Position numbers and translations under genes: made by a program
The notes under the pieces: model-generated
What the model saw: only the letters and a program-made list of their open reading frames with translations
Told to the model about the DNA's origin: nothing
The model's database searches: none
In this document: piece by piece, positions 46,507 to 57,748 of the stretch
Numbering within the stretch: position 1 is the first letter of the stretch
How the letters are laid out: each line of letters starts with the position of its first letter
NCBI GenBank assembly: GCA_958450325.1
Contig: OY288243.1
Coordinates: 25,202,844-25,266,843, forward strand
From: Agrostemma githago
Taxonomy: Eukaryota > Streptophyta > Magnoliopsida > Caryophyllales > Caryophyllaceae
Reading direction: 5' to 3'
DNA: 64,000 nt

Positions 46507-47989
46507 ATGTCGGGTTTTGGGAAAATCCTTGCCGAGTGGGTTAGTTCTTTTAAGAAATGTGACCCCGGGGTTAGTTCAAATGATGGCTTATGAGTGGTTG
46601 TCGCGCTTAGTCGAGTCAAGGTGCATGATGATTTCTTACGGGCCTGCTCTAGATTTAGGGACCCTAAATATCATGTTTTTGATTTTCCCGGGGGTAAAGT
46701 TTGCCCTTTGCCCGAAGAGATAGATGTTATAGGTGGGTGGAACTCGGTTCGACCTTGTGTGCCTTATGAGGATGATGCTTATATATGTGGAGCGATTTTA
46801 TCATTTTTTGGCCCATTCTTCGCTAGAGAGGCTAAAGGCTATTTTGGTGTGGATGGTCTTAACCTAGAGTTGCTTTCAAGGACATTCTCACAAGTTGGCT
46901 CTCGTCATGTTTCGACCTTGGCATGTAGGCGCGCTTTTAACGTTGCCATTGCTTGTTACTATCTTTTTGAGAACGCGCGGTCACGTGAAGGTTGGGGTAA
47001 TCCTCGAGTGTTGGATGTGGTAGCGGCTATGGAACATGGGCGATCACCCTCTTTGCTTATTTTAGGTGAACTTGTTCTGGGTCTTGACGCTAGTGTTCCG
47101 GTATAGGGGATACCTTTTCGGGGTTCTAGGACTATTTTACAGGTGTGTTTTTTTTGTCTTGTTCTTGTAGCTAGGTTTTACTTGTTTTGTAGTTGTTTTG
47201 ACTTAGGAGGTGTGACACTTCGTCGCTTTTCGTGCAGGTTTGGTTGCAAGAGCGGCTCGGTTTAATCGACCCTCCCCGGTGTTTCAAGGATTACAACTAC
47301 AGGGGCTTCACGGGCCGGAAGATGGTGTTGGCGTGGAGCAAGAGTTCCGGAGAGGAGGATTGGGTTTCCTATTTGGTTAGGGGAGATGTTGTCATCAGGT
47401 GGACCATCCCGTGGTGGAATATTAGTGGGCGCGTAGGGTTTCCATTTTTGCCTTCGACTTGGGCCTTGTTATTACAATCCATGAGGGATCAAGTTTATAT
47501 TTACCCAGACATGTTGTCAAATCAGATGGGTGTCCGACCGCCTATTCCAGATGATGCTAAGGTCATTTCTAGTTTTGATCCATGGACCGAGGACTTGCTT
47601 AGGGGGTTCAGGGTGTCTTGGGATCAGGAGTTTTTGCACCCCGTTGCTCGACTGACTGTCAATACTTCCGTCAGGAAGAGAATTTGTGGATACCCGTCAG
47701 GACAGACCGACCCAAATGTTAGGAAGACAACGCCGCTGAGAAGCGAGAGGAGACTCGAGAGACTAAGTGCCTAACCAAAGACAGTGGAACCGATCCTAGC
47801 CTAGTCAGTTCATCTGAACGGGCCAAGACTGACGAGACCCATATTAAAGCTGGAAAAGAGCGAAGGAAGTGGAATTTGTAGGACTCACGTTTGGATAGGG
47901 TGTTAGAGGCTTGCTTTCGGAAAATCGCGGAGGAAGAACGCAAGCAGTTGTACCCGGGCAATAAGGGTGAGGAAGAGTTGGTCCGCTAG
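46507..47989 (+). pseudogene. DUF7745-like gene, two exons, antisense in J, lightly damaged
   Basis: Exon 1 is 46507-47142 and exon 2 starts at 47238; donor GT and acceptor AG fit and phase is 0. The protein begins MSGFGKILAEWVSSFKK. Conserved with the I gene (55862-57644) are FLRACSRFRDPKYHVFDF, KVCPLPEEI, CRRAFNVAIACYYLFE, ILGELVLGLDA and, in exon 2, WLQERLGLIDPP, VIRWTIPWW and VYIYPDMLSNQMG. The pattern (FWD/FRD then F, then a PLPEE- or PTVEE-like step) recalls plant DUF7745. Damage: TGA at 46591-46593, TAG at 47104-47106, a frameshift near 47720 and a TAG near 47878. A charged C-terminal tail ends at 47989. The I copy shows that the stops are lesions. Function is unknown. Confidence 0.65.
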
Positions 47990-48811
47990 AGCCCATCCAT
48001 TTAGATTATGTATTATTAGTAGATAATATGTGGCGTATTAGTACTAGTTTTTTGTGGATTTTAGACACGTTGTTGATTTTCCGGGACGTCCGGATTTTGG
48101 ATGCTTGACGTTGAGGCCTCGACAAAGGCTTGATTTAACCGAGTTTTGTTATTAATGAGAAGCACATTTTTTTTTCTTTTTTTGTGTGGTGGCTCGCAAC
48201 TCGATTCTTCATTTTACCCGGAGCGCCCTTTCGGGTTTACACTCCGTCCTCGGCTCACCCTTTTTGTTTTTTTTCTTTTTTCTTTTCCTTTGCTTTTTTT
48301 TTGTTTTCTCTTTTTTTTTTTTTACGGCTCGCAACTCGATTCTTCATTTTGTCCGGGCCGCCCTTTCGGGTTTTCACCCCGTCCTCGGCTCGTCGTTTTT
48401 TTGTCTTTTCTTTTCTTTTTTTTACGACAGCTCGCAACTTGTTTCTTCATTTTGCCCGGGGCGCCCTTTCGGGTTTTTACCCCGTCCTCGGCTCGTTGTT
48501 TGTGCTTCGTCATTTAACTCACTCATTGACCGGGTCGTGGGATGAATCCCGGTTCGCTCACGAATCGATTAATCGACTGCTTTGTTTAGTTGTTTGGTTT
48601 ACCTGGGAAAGGGTTGCCTACGTATCCGCTTTCGGGCGGAACCAAACCATTTTCGTAGTTCTTTATTTTTTTATTAAAATGTGAGTGAGTTTGCTTTAGA
48701 CTCGTTTATGCCAACTATCGAAGCGAACTTGACTTCTTTTTCTTCGTGTTGTTATTGTTGTTATTTTTTGTTTCCCCCTAAGTCGGAGGTCGGGACGTGG
48801 TTTCTAGGGTG
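47990..48811. other. J region between the accessory gene and the integrase end
   Basis: T-rich and low in complexity. It includes a three-copy repeat (48190-48500) and, at 48540-48640, a block with CTACGTATCCGC that corresponds to the conserved post-integrase sequence with TACGTAGGC in C, E and I. Confidence 0.6.
48190..48500 (+). repeat. Three-copy repeat with T-rich spacers
   Basis: GCTCGCAACTCGATTCTTC, GCGCCCTTTCGGGTTT and CCCGTCCTCGGCTC recur three times, separated by pure-pyrimidine runs. The long frames here on both strands are low-complexity artefacts. Confidence 0.8.
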
Positions 48812-50480
48812 TTTATGGGTAATATCGTTTGAGTTGATCCATATTGGTTGGGGTTGAGAATTCTTGTCAATCTAGGTCGCTCGGTGAGGATCACGGTGCC
48901 CCCCGAGAGTATTTTCTTAACGAGGTAGGGCCCCGCCCAGTTTGGTTTGAATTTCCCTCTAGGATCGATGGGAAGGGGTGCTCTAATGGATTTGATCACT
49001 AAATTTCCCTCGTGTATGTTTCGGAATTTCACTCGCTTGTTAAAGGCTCGTTGGATGCGTTGTTGGTAGGCTTGTACGTTGGATAGGGCATGTATTCTAC
49101 GTTCATATAAGAGTACTAGCTCGTCGTACCGTTTTTGGTTCCATTCTTCCTCAGGGATACCACTTTCGACTAATATTCTTAGTGATGGTGTTTCTGGCTC
49201 TATCGATTGGACGGCTTCGGAACCGTTGGTTAGGTAATATGGTGTGGCTCCGGCGGGTGTTCGGTATCCCCATAAGGCGAAGGGTATTTTGTTTGGTCAA
49301 TCTCGGTAGTTGCCTATCATTTTCTTAAGGATGATGGTGATGATTTTGTTGGCTGCTTCTACGGCCCCGTTGGTTTGTGGTCTATAGGGTGAAGATTTGT
49401 GTCTTTTGGATTTTGTATTTGTCTAGGAGTTTTTGGGTGTCGGCCCTGAAGTGAGCCCCCTGGTCGCTAATGATTTCATGAGGTATACCGTCACGACAGA
49501 TGATGTTTTGCAAGAATTTGACTACTTGTTTTAAGGTTAGTACGGTGCAAGAGGCGGCTTTTACCCATTTGGTGAAGTAATCTACAGCTACTAAAATAAA
49601 GCAATGTCCACCGGTCCCAGATGGGTGCACTTTTCCTATGATGTCTATTCCCCAAGTAAAGAAGGGCCAGGGTGTGGCTGAAGTGTGTAGAGGTTAAAGA
49701 GGTAGGTGTTCGATGTTGGTGAATATTTGGCAATTGTGGCAGTGTCGAACGCGACGTCGACAGTCTGCCTCTAAGGTAACCCAGTAATAGCCCAGTCTCA
49801 TTATTTTTTGGGCTAGTAGGTGTGCACTCATGTGGGGTCCGCACTCTCCGTCATGTACCTCTTCCATGACTTTCTCGGATTGGCTTTTGTTTACGCATCT
49901 AAGGAGGCTTCCTTGTGGGGTTCGTTTGTATAGTAGCCCTTGATTTAGGACGTAATGGGTGGTCTTTATTCGTAGGGCTCTTTTGTTTTTTGCATTAGTG
50001 TCGGGTGGATATGACCCGTGGGTTTTAAAGTTTAGGATTGCTTTGTTCCAAGGTTCTTCGGGGACATTGTCGGTTTCGAGGTTATGGATGTAGGCTGGTT
50101 GTTTGTTTCTCTCTATATAGATAAGCATGGAGAGGGGGTGATCGGGCATGTTTAATAGTGTGGCTAGTTTGGACAATGTATCAACGAATTGGTTTTCTTC
50201 GCGGGGTATGTGTATGAAGTCAATTTCGGTGAATTTCTCAGGTATTGCTTCTACTCTAGTTTGGTATGGGGTTAGGCTTTTACTATAATCCCTCCAATTA
50301 CCCGTGGCTTGGTTGACTAATAAGGATGAGTCTTCGTGGACTCTAAGGTTTTTGACTCCTAGAGATATGGCTGCTTTTAGACTTATTAGACAGGCTTCGT
50401 ATTCGGCTTGTGTTGTTGGTAAGTTTGGTCGGGTGGCGTTTTGTTTGCTTCCGAGTTTTATTGTTGTTTGGTCAGTGGCG
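48812..50480 (-). pseudogene. pol: J pol: RNase H end and integrase
   Basis: The minus-strand frame starts in RNase H (TTQAEYEAC, then HEDSSLLVNQ, then IPREENQFVDTLSKLA), then the integrase zinc domain (HDGECGPHMSAHLLAQKIM and CHNC). The catalytic core follows: Asp in WGIDIIG, Asp in IISDQGAHF and Glu in NGAVEAANK, so the D,D,E triad is visible. The C-terminal domain has FKPNWAGPYLVKKILSGG, and the end is DQLKRYYP at 48812. Lesions are a TAA at 49694-49696, frameshifts near 49400 and 48860, and a TGA at 49297-49299 in place of Trp. The first RNase H Asp, the RT and the protease are absent. It would have integrated the cDNA; it is now dead. Confidence 0.85.
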
Positions 50481-50598
50481 GTTTGAGTCTAAGGTTGTTA
50501 CTTCCGATTTCCTCCCTAGGGCGAAGCTGAGTGGGCTGCTTGCGGTAGCCCTTGCATTTTAGTCAGTTGTTATCGATAATTGGCATAAAGTCGAGTTT

Positions 50599-51372
50599 TT
50601 AAGCATTTAAAGTAAATTGTTGAAAAAAGTTAAGCGATTGTCGAGGCATGCTTGTAAAATAAAAGGAGATTGTTTTATTGATAATGATAGTAGACGGGCT
50701 AGGTGCCCGTAATTTGTTTTGGGGGAGGTGGAGGACATGTCCCCCCTCACCTCGACAAAGGAATAATACTTTGATGATGCTCCCGCCAGGGAATAATACT
50801 TTGATGGTGCTGTTGGTCTTTATTGTTACTGACACGGTTGTTTCGCCATCGGCCCCATCGCCGACAGACCATGGTGTCTTCTTCCTTGCCAGAGGTAAGG
50901 TTCCGGCATCCACCAGGTCTTGGATGTCGTGTTTGAGGTGGTTACAGTCCTCAGTATCGTGTCCCCTACCCTGATGATAGAGACAATAGGCGCTAGGATC
51001 CCAATCCGCCCCTCGGGCTCCACGAGGTGAATCTGGGGTAGGGATGAGTTGGGACAACTGCCAGTCCTCGTTGGCAATCCTGAGGGCCTCGGCATAGGTC
51101 ATGCCTAAGTCGGTAAGGCTTCTAAAGGGATGCCCTCTGAGAGCTGGGACAAACCTAGCCGGCCCAAGCCTCATCTTTTCTTTAGGGATGAAGGCCATCT
51201 CTTCCATTACCTCCCGGGGACCATCTCGCGTCCCGTTGACCGTGTCCTCCAGCCTGCCGAGCTGGAGTAGGATGTTATTATGGGCATCGTTTATTTGAGC
51301 TAGGTTGTTCTGAAGTTCCTTAACGAGTCCTAGCATTGCGTTGAGTGGTTCGGTATTGTCGTTGGAAGACAT
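50599..51372 (-). pseudogene. gag: J gag, capsid deleted, nucleocapsid kept
   Basis: This frame of 257 codons begins MSSNDNTEPLNAML with a helical N terminus (LVKELQNNLAQINDAHNN). The capsid core seen in D and C (FEGTEDP to YLQR) is missing. The frame goes straight to the end of the capsid (LTDLGMTYAEALRIAN) and the Tat-type Cys-His motif CLYHQGRGHDTEDC at residues 130-143, followed by HLKHDIQDLVDAGTL. After about residue 185 the sequence is repetitive (KVLFPGG, KVLFLCRG) and then unrelated. It cannot form a normal capsid. K has a comparable loss with different breakpoints. Confidence 0.75.
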
Positions 51373-52988
51373 TTCTAAATCTGCAAGGCAGGGTCAAAGG
51401 TGAGACCGAGTTGACCAGACGTCTTAACGACTCGAGAAATGCTCGTAGCTGAGCGACGCGAAACTGAGACTCATGACCCGTGTGTGCGCGGTCACTGGTT
51501 TAGGGACTCAGGTGCTTTTTAGACTCTTGGTGTACTCGGCGAGACGCCTAACAAATTTGCAGTCTCTGTAACGAGACGATTTGACACAAATCTCGGTGGT
51601 GAGACATAAAGAGGACTTCTCGAGGTGAGACGACCCAAAACGTAAGATCTCGAGTAGAGGTGATCCTAGTAGCTAACATAGACAGTTAAACACACTGTTG
51701 TACGACGCAAGAGGTTTATCACGATCCCGGCTCTGGATCAAAAAGATTTGGATGCATGTTTCCTTCGAAAACGACCAGTTTTGCAAAAATTTGAAAAGGA
51801 TGGTTTGTAGAAATAGTGTAATGATGGTGCGATGACATCGTTTGTGGGGTATAAGTGCATTGCTATGTGTGTGCCTCAGACATGATGACGAAATGTAAGT
51901 ATGGTTTTTTCGAAAGGAGCGCATTTCTTTTAGGGGAAACGTTTTTTTTTGAAATAATTACGTGATGTTTCTATCGAAACTACTATTAATTAGTTAGTTC
52001 GATACTCGCGGGGTGCGTGATGCTCGTGATAGAGCATGATGACAGTCTCTTTGAAGGTGTGACTAAATCCTTAGTGAGGGATTTAGGCGGTGAATAGTGT
52101 TTCTTATAAACTTTTCCTTTTTGAAAAAGGACTTTTAAAATTAGTGACCCACGTTTGCCGGTTATACTAATTAGCATTAGACAGTGGGGGTGCGCTTTGT
52201 AAAAAAGTTTTTTGTAAATGTAACCGCTTTTTGAGTTCCTTGACTTCATTAATTGAATCTTCGGTCGTGCTAACGGTATGTGCGTAAAAAAAATGTGATC
52301 GCGTGGTAGCCTTAACCTCATTAATTGGGAGTTTCGGTTGTGTTAACGGTAATTATTGTTGTTAATAGGTTTTAAATTGGCCATGGTGGTGGTACTTAAA
52401 AAACTTTTTTTTCCCCGAAAACAGTGAGCGTGAATTTTGCCATGGTAACGACATTAAAACGTTTTCCTTTTTTTAGAAATCGTGATTTGACATAGTATTG
52501 ATAATTAAACGGTCGTTGGGAAAAGATGAGGCATTTTCGAAAAACGGAATTGGGTGCGGTTGAATATGTTGGCGTGGTTGAATCCAGATTTTAGTGTTTT
52601 ATTTGGGTTGTACTGTTCAAACACGCTACACATAACTAGGAATGCATACACTCATGCAGGATGCAGACTCGGGTAGGTTAGGGTAGGCTACCGCCCACGA
52701 ATAGTCTTTACATAGGCATTGACAATGGTCTGGGGAGGTGAATGTCATACCGTCCGTTTGGACTGTCCGCTTATTAATCCCGCGGGTTACTCGTTAGGCG
52801 GCCGTAGTGTCAATCGAGGATCTCTCCGCGTGTCCCTAGAGATCTTACCGCGAAGAGGTCGGTTGGTCCTGATATCGGTAAGGGTGGGCTTTTTAGGGCC
52901 AAACCTGTAGTGACCACAACTAGGAACTAAGAAATGAGCTTCACCGACCTCGTTCAAGTTACACCACCACTAGAAACTTGTTTCCAAA
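51373..52988 (-). other. J leader, untranslated
   Basis: It is the reverse complement of the K leader (61389-63050) in content. For example 52719-52915 pairs with 61447-61660. No gene is seen. Confidence 0.65.
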
Positions 52989-53006
52989 TCTTCAGCGGAG
53001 TCGCCA
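52989..53006 (-). other. Primer binding site of J
   Basis: The minus strand reads TGGCGACTCCGCTGAAGA, two mismatches from K. Confidence 0.75.
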
Positions 53007-53009
53007 AAT

Positions 53010-55183
53010 TGTGGACGTTCGTCCGCACCGCCCGGCGCCCCCAGCGCCCGCGCGGGACCGACCAAGTTTTCAACGTGTGGCGGCGCCCACCAACGCGGCC
53101 CCTTCCCTACCGAGGGCCGGTCCGATCTCGCATGCGGGGCGAAGTGTCGGACCTCGATTTGGATGACGATCCGGACTTGTACTAGACGGGTGCGGGCACC
53201 CGTGTTTTCGTTCGGAAATCGATCGAGACGTGGTTGTAAATGTTTAAAGGCCGATTCATTTGGAAAGGCGACCTTTTTAGTGAACTTAATTCGTTGCTGA
53301 TTTGTGGAGTCGCCACCGAGTCAATTATGGGGACTCGGAAACCGTTCAAGTCAACTTTGATCCCTTGCCGGCTCAAAGTTGAGTGGCACGGGACCTAAAG
53401 ATAAAGACTTGTACCCTTAAGCACTCCATGCCTGGAATGACTCTCATTGCCAATGGTTTCGGACATCCAGAAACCGTAGATTCTGAGTAAGAGGTGAGGG
53501 TACGTATTGGGAAGCCAACATCCGATGGATGTCAACACCTAATCCCGCCCGCACTATAGCAGCCTCTACAAATCAATCGGTTGGCTGATTTCCTAGTTCT
53601 TTTGTTGTGGTGGAAGTACTGTTACATCCGTTTTTTTAACCCTATGCTTAACTACGTCGGTCGTTTTAAGGACAGATAAGTTTATCGTCGAAGTAATGGT
53701 GTTTACATTCTTTGCATGCGATTTCACGTGACAAGCAGACCATGAAAAGATGCACATTGGAGAGTAGAGAGTACTATGTATTATACGTATTAGAAAATCA
53801 GATTTAACTTTATAATAAGGATATTAGTCATTCTCGTGGTATACCTTACCTGGTATTCTGCTTAAGATGCGTCGGTTCGATATTAATAGAGATGCATCGA
53901 ACCTAACAAGGTGAGCACCTGGACTAGTACGGAACCCGACCATCGCTTTGTTCTGTTTTAAGTTATTTTACATTTTGAATTCCGTGTTAGGTGATTTAAC
54001 ATGCGATTATAAGGTCATAAAGGCAATAAATCATATGAAAAACTGTAAATGCGAATGTAAGTAAATCACATTGTGAGGAGTTGCACACTCGGAGTATACG
54101 TTAAACGGGACTCGATGCATAGATAGTCTTGAGAACGGATCTCGGAATTACTCGGGTCTATTTAGTGTGTTTAAGTATTTGTGGTTGAAATTGGTACGTT
54201 ACGTATTTTAGTAGATGCTTGTGGGCCTAGCGCCCACATCTAGAGTTGTCGTAGTGCATAATAATAAAAAGTAAAAATATGAAAAGTTTTCTTTAGATGA
54301 CAACCTAGTGACGATACGACTTCGATAGGCGGATCCTCCTAGCTTGACTAGTTACCCCGGCAGAGTTCCGTTACCGTTTGACCTTCCCGCGGCTATTCCG
54401 GCAAAGCTCCGTTAATATTTGCTAATTCTGTGGCTAATCCGACAGAATCTGTGAACTAATTTTGGGCTAGTCTATCACAGGCACCTCGGTATCGAGTGGA
54501 GTGCTCGAAGGTGAGGAGTAGCGTCGATGTCGCTTTTATTATCGGAACTACGATCCAGTGGATCGTTTGCCTCGGGTGTCGGAGTGTGAGCCCTTAGCCA
54601 GAGTTTTGAGGGAGAGAAGAAGATTGAATGTTGTGTCCAAATGAGGGCGTTAAGGGGGGGTATATATAGGTGTTCTCGGCCCTCGTCGCCCATATGGGCG
54701 CCAGAGCTGGGGCGTGCTAAAACTCAGGCGCCTGGGTCCGAGCGTGGGGAGACCCAGGCGCGTCAGGTGAGGCGGTTAGAGTTTTGAGGATACGATTTTG
54801 ATACTTTCCAAAACCGAGAGAGAGTAGCGTGATACGTTACTTGAGGGTGAATTTTACCCCGGGTTTGACCTAGCGCCGTGGGTTTAGTGGGCTTGGGTGT
54901 TCATCCCGAGGTTCGCTTGGCGCGGTGTTGACTCGGTTCGAGTTTCGGGACCGACTCGGGGTCCCAGTGTCAGAATTGACTCTAATTAGTGTCTATGTGA
55001 CCGTAACGACACGACTAACGCTGCCATCATGTTAGTTTTTTTATTTTTCCGAGTAATTATTTGATCCGTTCTATAGGAAAACTACCTATAACATCGCGAA
55101 GCCGTGTCGCGTTGTAGTCCTATCATCATCGTGTGTTTGTTGGGCACTTCTGCAGCCACCAGGTCCAAATTTGAGTGTCTACA
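53010..55183 (-). repeat. J 5' LTR
   Basis: It is 2,174 bp, from TGTAGACACTC (at 55183) to CGTCCACA (at 53010) on the minus strand. It is collinear with the K LTR (2,175 bp). A TATATATA at 54661-54668 is the probable TATA box. The GC-rich conserved block is at about 53450-53573. The last 170 bases are very GC-rich. Confidence 0.85.
54661..54668 (-). promoter_or_regulatory. TATA box of J 5' LTR
   Basis: TATATATA at the place where K has TATAAATA (59709-59716). Confidence 0.55.
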
Positions 55184-55474
55184 GACGAACGACGATCTCG
55201 TGCCCTCAAAAATATCCAAATTTACCAAAAAAGGATCCAACGGGACTTCAACAAAAGAGTAAGGCCCAGGAACATTAAGGAAGGAGACCTAGTTCTTAAG
55301 TCTGTTCGAGTCTTATTACCAGTTGACCCGAGGAGAAAATTCAAACCCAATTGGGCAGGGCCATATTTGGTGAAGAAGATTTTATCAGGCGGAGCTGTAA
55401 TGCTAACGGACCTGGACGGGAATGAGTTCGTCAACCCGACCAACCTGGACCAGCTGAAGCGTTACTACCCTTAG
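55184..55474 (+). pseudogene. pol: I pol: integrase C-terminal tail
   Basis: This is an open stretch of 96 residues with QKRIQRDFNKRVRPR, EGDLVLKSVR, RKFKPNWAGPYLVKKILSGG and the terminal LDQLKRYYP. It is the C-terminal domain and end of a Tat-type integrase, with 18 residues identical to the J copy around the FKPNWAGPYLVKKILSGG motif. It begins directly at the edge of J. The catalytic core, RNase H, RT and protease of I are gone. The intact end makes it a good reference for the frameshift in the J copy. Confidence 0.85.
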
Positions 55475-55861
55475 CCATTTCTCAATGTCATTAGCAAAGT
55501 TTCTCAAAATTACTTTACAAAAAACAAGTAAATGAGCTAGAATTATTTAGTCTACTGTTGTAAACATCTTGAACTAATGGTCTTGGTGTATTTCGAGCTT
55601 GCAAATTTACAAAAGCATGAACTACGTTTGGTTTGATTCCACTAATTGTGGATACGTAGGCTGCCCCTCAAAAGGGCACAACCAATGCAATAAAGAAAAG
55701 ACAGGAACGGTTTAATAATAAGCTTCCTTTATCAAAAAACCCCGATAAACTCGGGAAAATTACAAATGCAAAAATTCGGAAAAAAAATTCAAAAAAAGCA
55801 CACGACACTCCAAAATAAATAATAATAATATTCAAATAATAAAAAGCTAAGGACTCGATAT
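55475..55861 (+). other. I post-integrase spacer
   Basis: Non-coding, 387 bp. It holds the conserved sequence GGATACGTAGGCTGCC (about 55650) also found after integrase in C and E. It forms the 3' flank of the antisense gene. Confidence 0.6.
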
Positions 55862-57644
55862 TTAGGGCATCTTGCCCTTTCCCTTGTCCTTGGCCTCCTT
55901 GGCCGTCCACTGGCGACAACGTGGAGGGGAGCGCTCCCGAATCACCACGGAAACCTCTTTAGCCCGGACTCGTTTCTTTGAACTCGAGTGCTCGATCACC
56001 TCAATTGGCCCAAGCCGGGCCCTCACAGGTTCAGGCAGCCGGTCACGCGGGCATAGTCGGTCTCTGGCTGCCAGTTTTGGCTCGAGCCGTCTCTCCAAGT
56101 CAATCTGGGGGCTTACCCGCCCCCGCACGCCGCTAGCACTGGCATCCTTAGCTCGAGTCTTAGTTTGTGACTTAAGACCCGATTCTAATCGAACTAGAGT
56201 AGCAGGAGCATCTCCTTCGTCGAAGAAACCCCTGTTGTCCTTCACCGTCTCCCGACGGACCAATTCGAAGGCCTCTTCGACCTTCAAAGCTTTGCGAACC
56301 TTTTCCGACTCCTTGGAAGTCCACTTCCGATACGCTTCCGAAACCCAAGCGGATTGGCAGGCGTTAGGAATAGTCCACGTGGGACGCGTTAACCACCTCT
56401 GTAACCACGCGTCGCACATAGCGTTTGTCAATTTGAGCGAAACGCTAATGATAGCCTCAGTTTCTGGGATCTGCTGAGACGAACCGAACTGCATCAGGAT
56501 GCGGTCCGGATAGATGTGAACAGTCCAGTCCAACGACAGGATCACCAAGTAGCGAGCTTGGTCCCTCTTGGCCAGTCCCGTCAGCTTTGTAAGAAACCAC
56601 CAAGCGACGGTCCACCTAATCAAGGGACCACCATGAAATACCAGCTCCTCATCCCAATAAGCTCGGTTCACATGATGAGTCGAGCTTATCCGTCGCCTCC
56701 TCGAGCAAATTTGGCTACTACGGTAGTTGGGTATACTTGAAGGAGACTCTATGATCGATAGACGTTCAGATAGGCAAATCTGAAAAGGGGGAAATACACT
56801 AATTTTTGTAAGCAGAACATGGTTCGCTAGAGGCCACTCGATCGAGTACTGCAGCTGACTCGATCGAGTAGCCCCTCTATAACTGGGCAGACTCCTTTCC
56901 TCGAGGTCTCTCGATCGAGTGACGGGTCCACTCGATCGACTGACTCACGTACAACAGAATTTCCGTGTAAAAAAAATAAAATAAAAAACACGAGAGGTAT
57001 ACCTGCAGAAGACGGACGCTCCCCGTCAGCTGATGGTCCGGGTCTAGTCCCCTAGCATCAAGACCTATAATGATTTCGCCCGTTGCTAGCCAAGCCGGGC
57101 TGTGACCAGTCTTCATCTGGTCAACCACACCAATCAGCCTAATCTGACCCAAGCACGAGTCAGCCTCCATCTTCCCCTCAAAGACATAACGGTACAGCAT
57201 GCAAAAGGCGAAAGCTCTGCGCCTATGGGTAGCAGTAGCCCTCACATCCTGGGTATTCATAAATTTGTCAGCCAAGTCGAAAAGGGAAACGGAACTTCCC
57301 CGCACCAGTCAATCTGTCTCAGCATGAGACAAACCTAAGAAATCCCTTAGCCTCCTCCTCGGATCAGGATAAAACGGAGGGATAGCAGGACGAGCAATAG
57401 GGCTCCAATCACCCACAGCTGCAATCTCCTTAGGGAGAGGACACACTTCCCCTCGCGGAAACGCAAAAACTTGATGGGTAGTATCCCAAAACATTAGACA
57501 GGCATCCAGAAAGTGTGTGTCAACCTTGTGACGTTGAAGTGGGAATAGGGCAGTAAATCCTATCTGGGTCAGTTGAACTTTCTCCTCGTTCCGAAAGTAT
57601 TGGGACCAGGCCTGAAGCATCGCGGTCAAATGCTCGATTCCCAT
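55862..57644 (-). pseudogene. DUF7745-like gene, two exons, antisense in I, one nonsense codon
   Basis: Exon 1 is 57644-57003 (214 codons) and exon 2 is 56779-55862 (306 codons). The intron 57002-56780 has GT and AG ends and phase 0, at the same place as in the J gene. The protein starts MGIEHLTAMLQAW. Shared motifs are FLDACLMFWDTTHQVFAF, EVCPLPKEI, HRRRAFAFCMLYRYVFE, TGEIIIGLDA, LIRWTVAWW and VHIYPDRILMQFG. The C-terminal third is basic and disordered and ends KEAKDKGKGKMP, possibly nucleic-acid binding. The only lesion I see is a TGA at 57309-57311, where CGA (Arg) would fit. The domain name is a remembered resemblance; function is unknown. A TATA box lies 97 bases upstream. Confidence 0.65.
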
Positions 57645-57740
57645 GGCAGATGTTTGAGTCTTCCTAAAAAGTCTAAAAGATTTTGAGAGGAAAGGAGAAA
57701 AGTTTGATTTGGGATACAGAAAGTGGAAACAGGAGTCCTA

Positions 57741-57748
57741 TATTTATA
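57741..57748 (-). promoter_or_regulatory. Candidate TATA box of the I antisense gene
   Basis: The minus strand reads TATAAATA in CTATTATAAATATAGG, 97 bases before the ATG at 57644. Confidence 0.55.

Larger units (their letters stand above)
39481..55183 (-). mobile_element. Element J: 15.7-kb Tat-like element with two antisense spliced genes
   Basis: On the minus strand the order is 5' LTR (55183-53010), PBS, leader, reduced gag (51372-50599), RNase H and integrase (about 50480-48812), then a long region with two plus-strand genes (42312-47989) and tandem repeats, a purine tract and the 3' LTR (40678-39481, end missing). Protease and RT are absent. J belongs to the same LTR family as K and H. 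It lies in I; the left flank is deleted, so no TSD can be read. Confidence 0.85.

Noticed and set aside
48146..48684. Phe-rich and Lys-rich frames.
   Set aside because: They arise from pyrimidine runs and a three-copy repeat and occur in all frames.
53034..53185. Pro/Arg-rich frames at the GC-rich LTR end, also at 61088-61443.
   Set aside because: They sit across the LTR end and PBS of J and K and are not conserved as protein.
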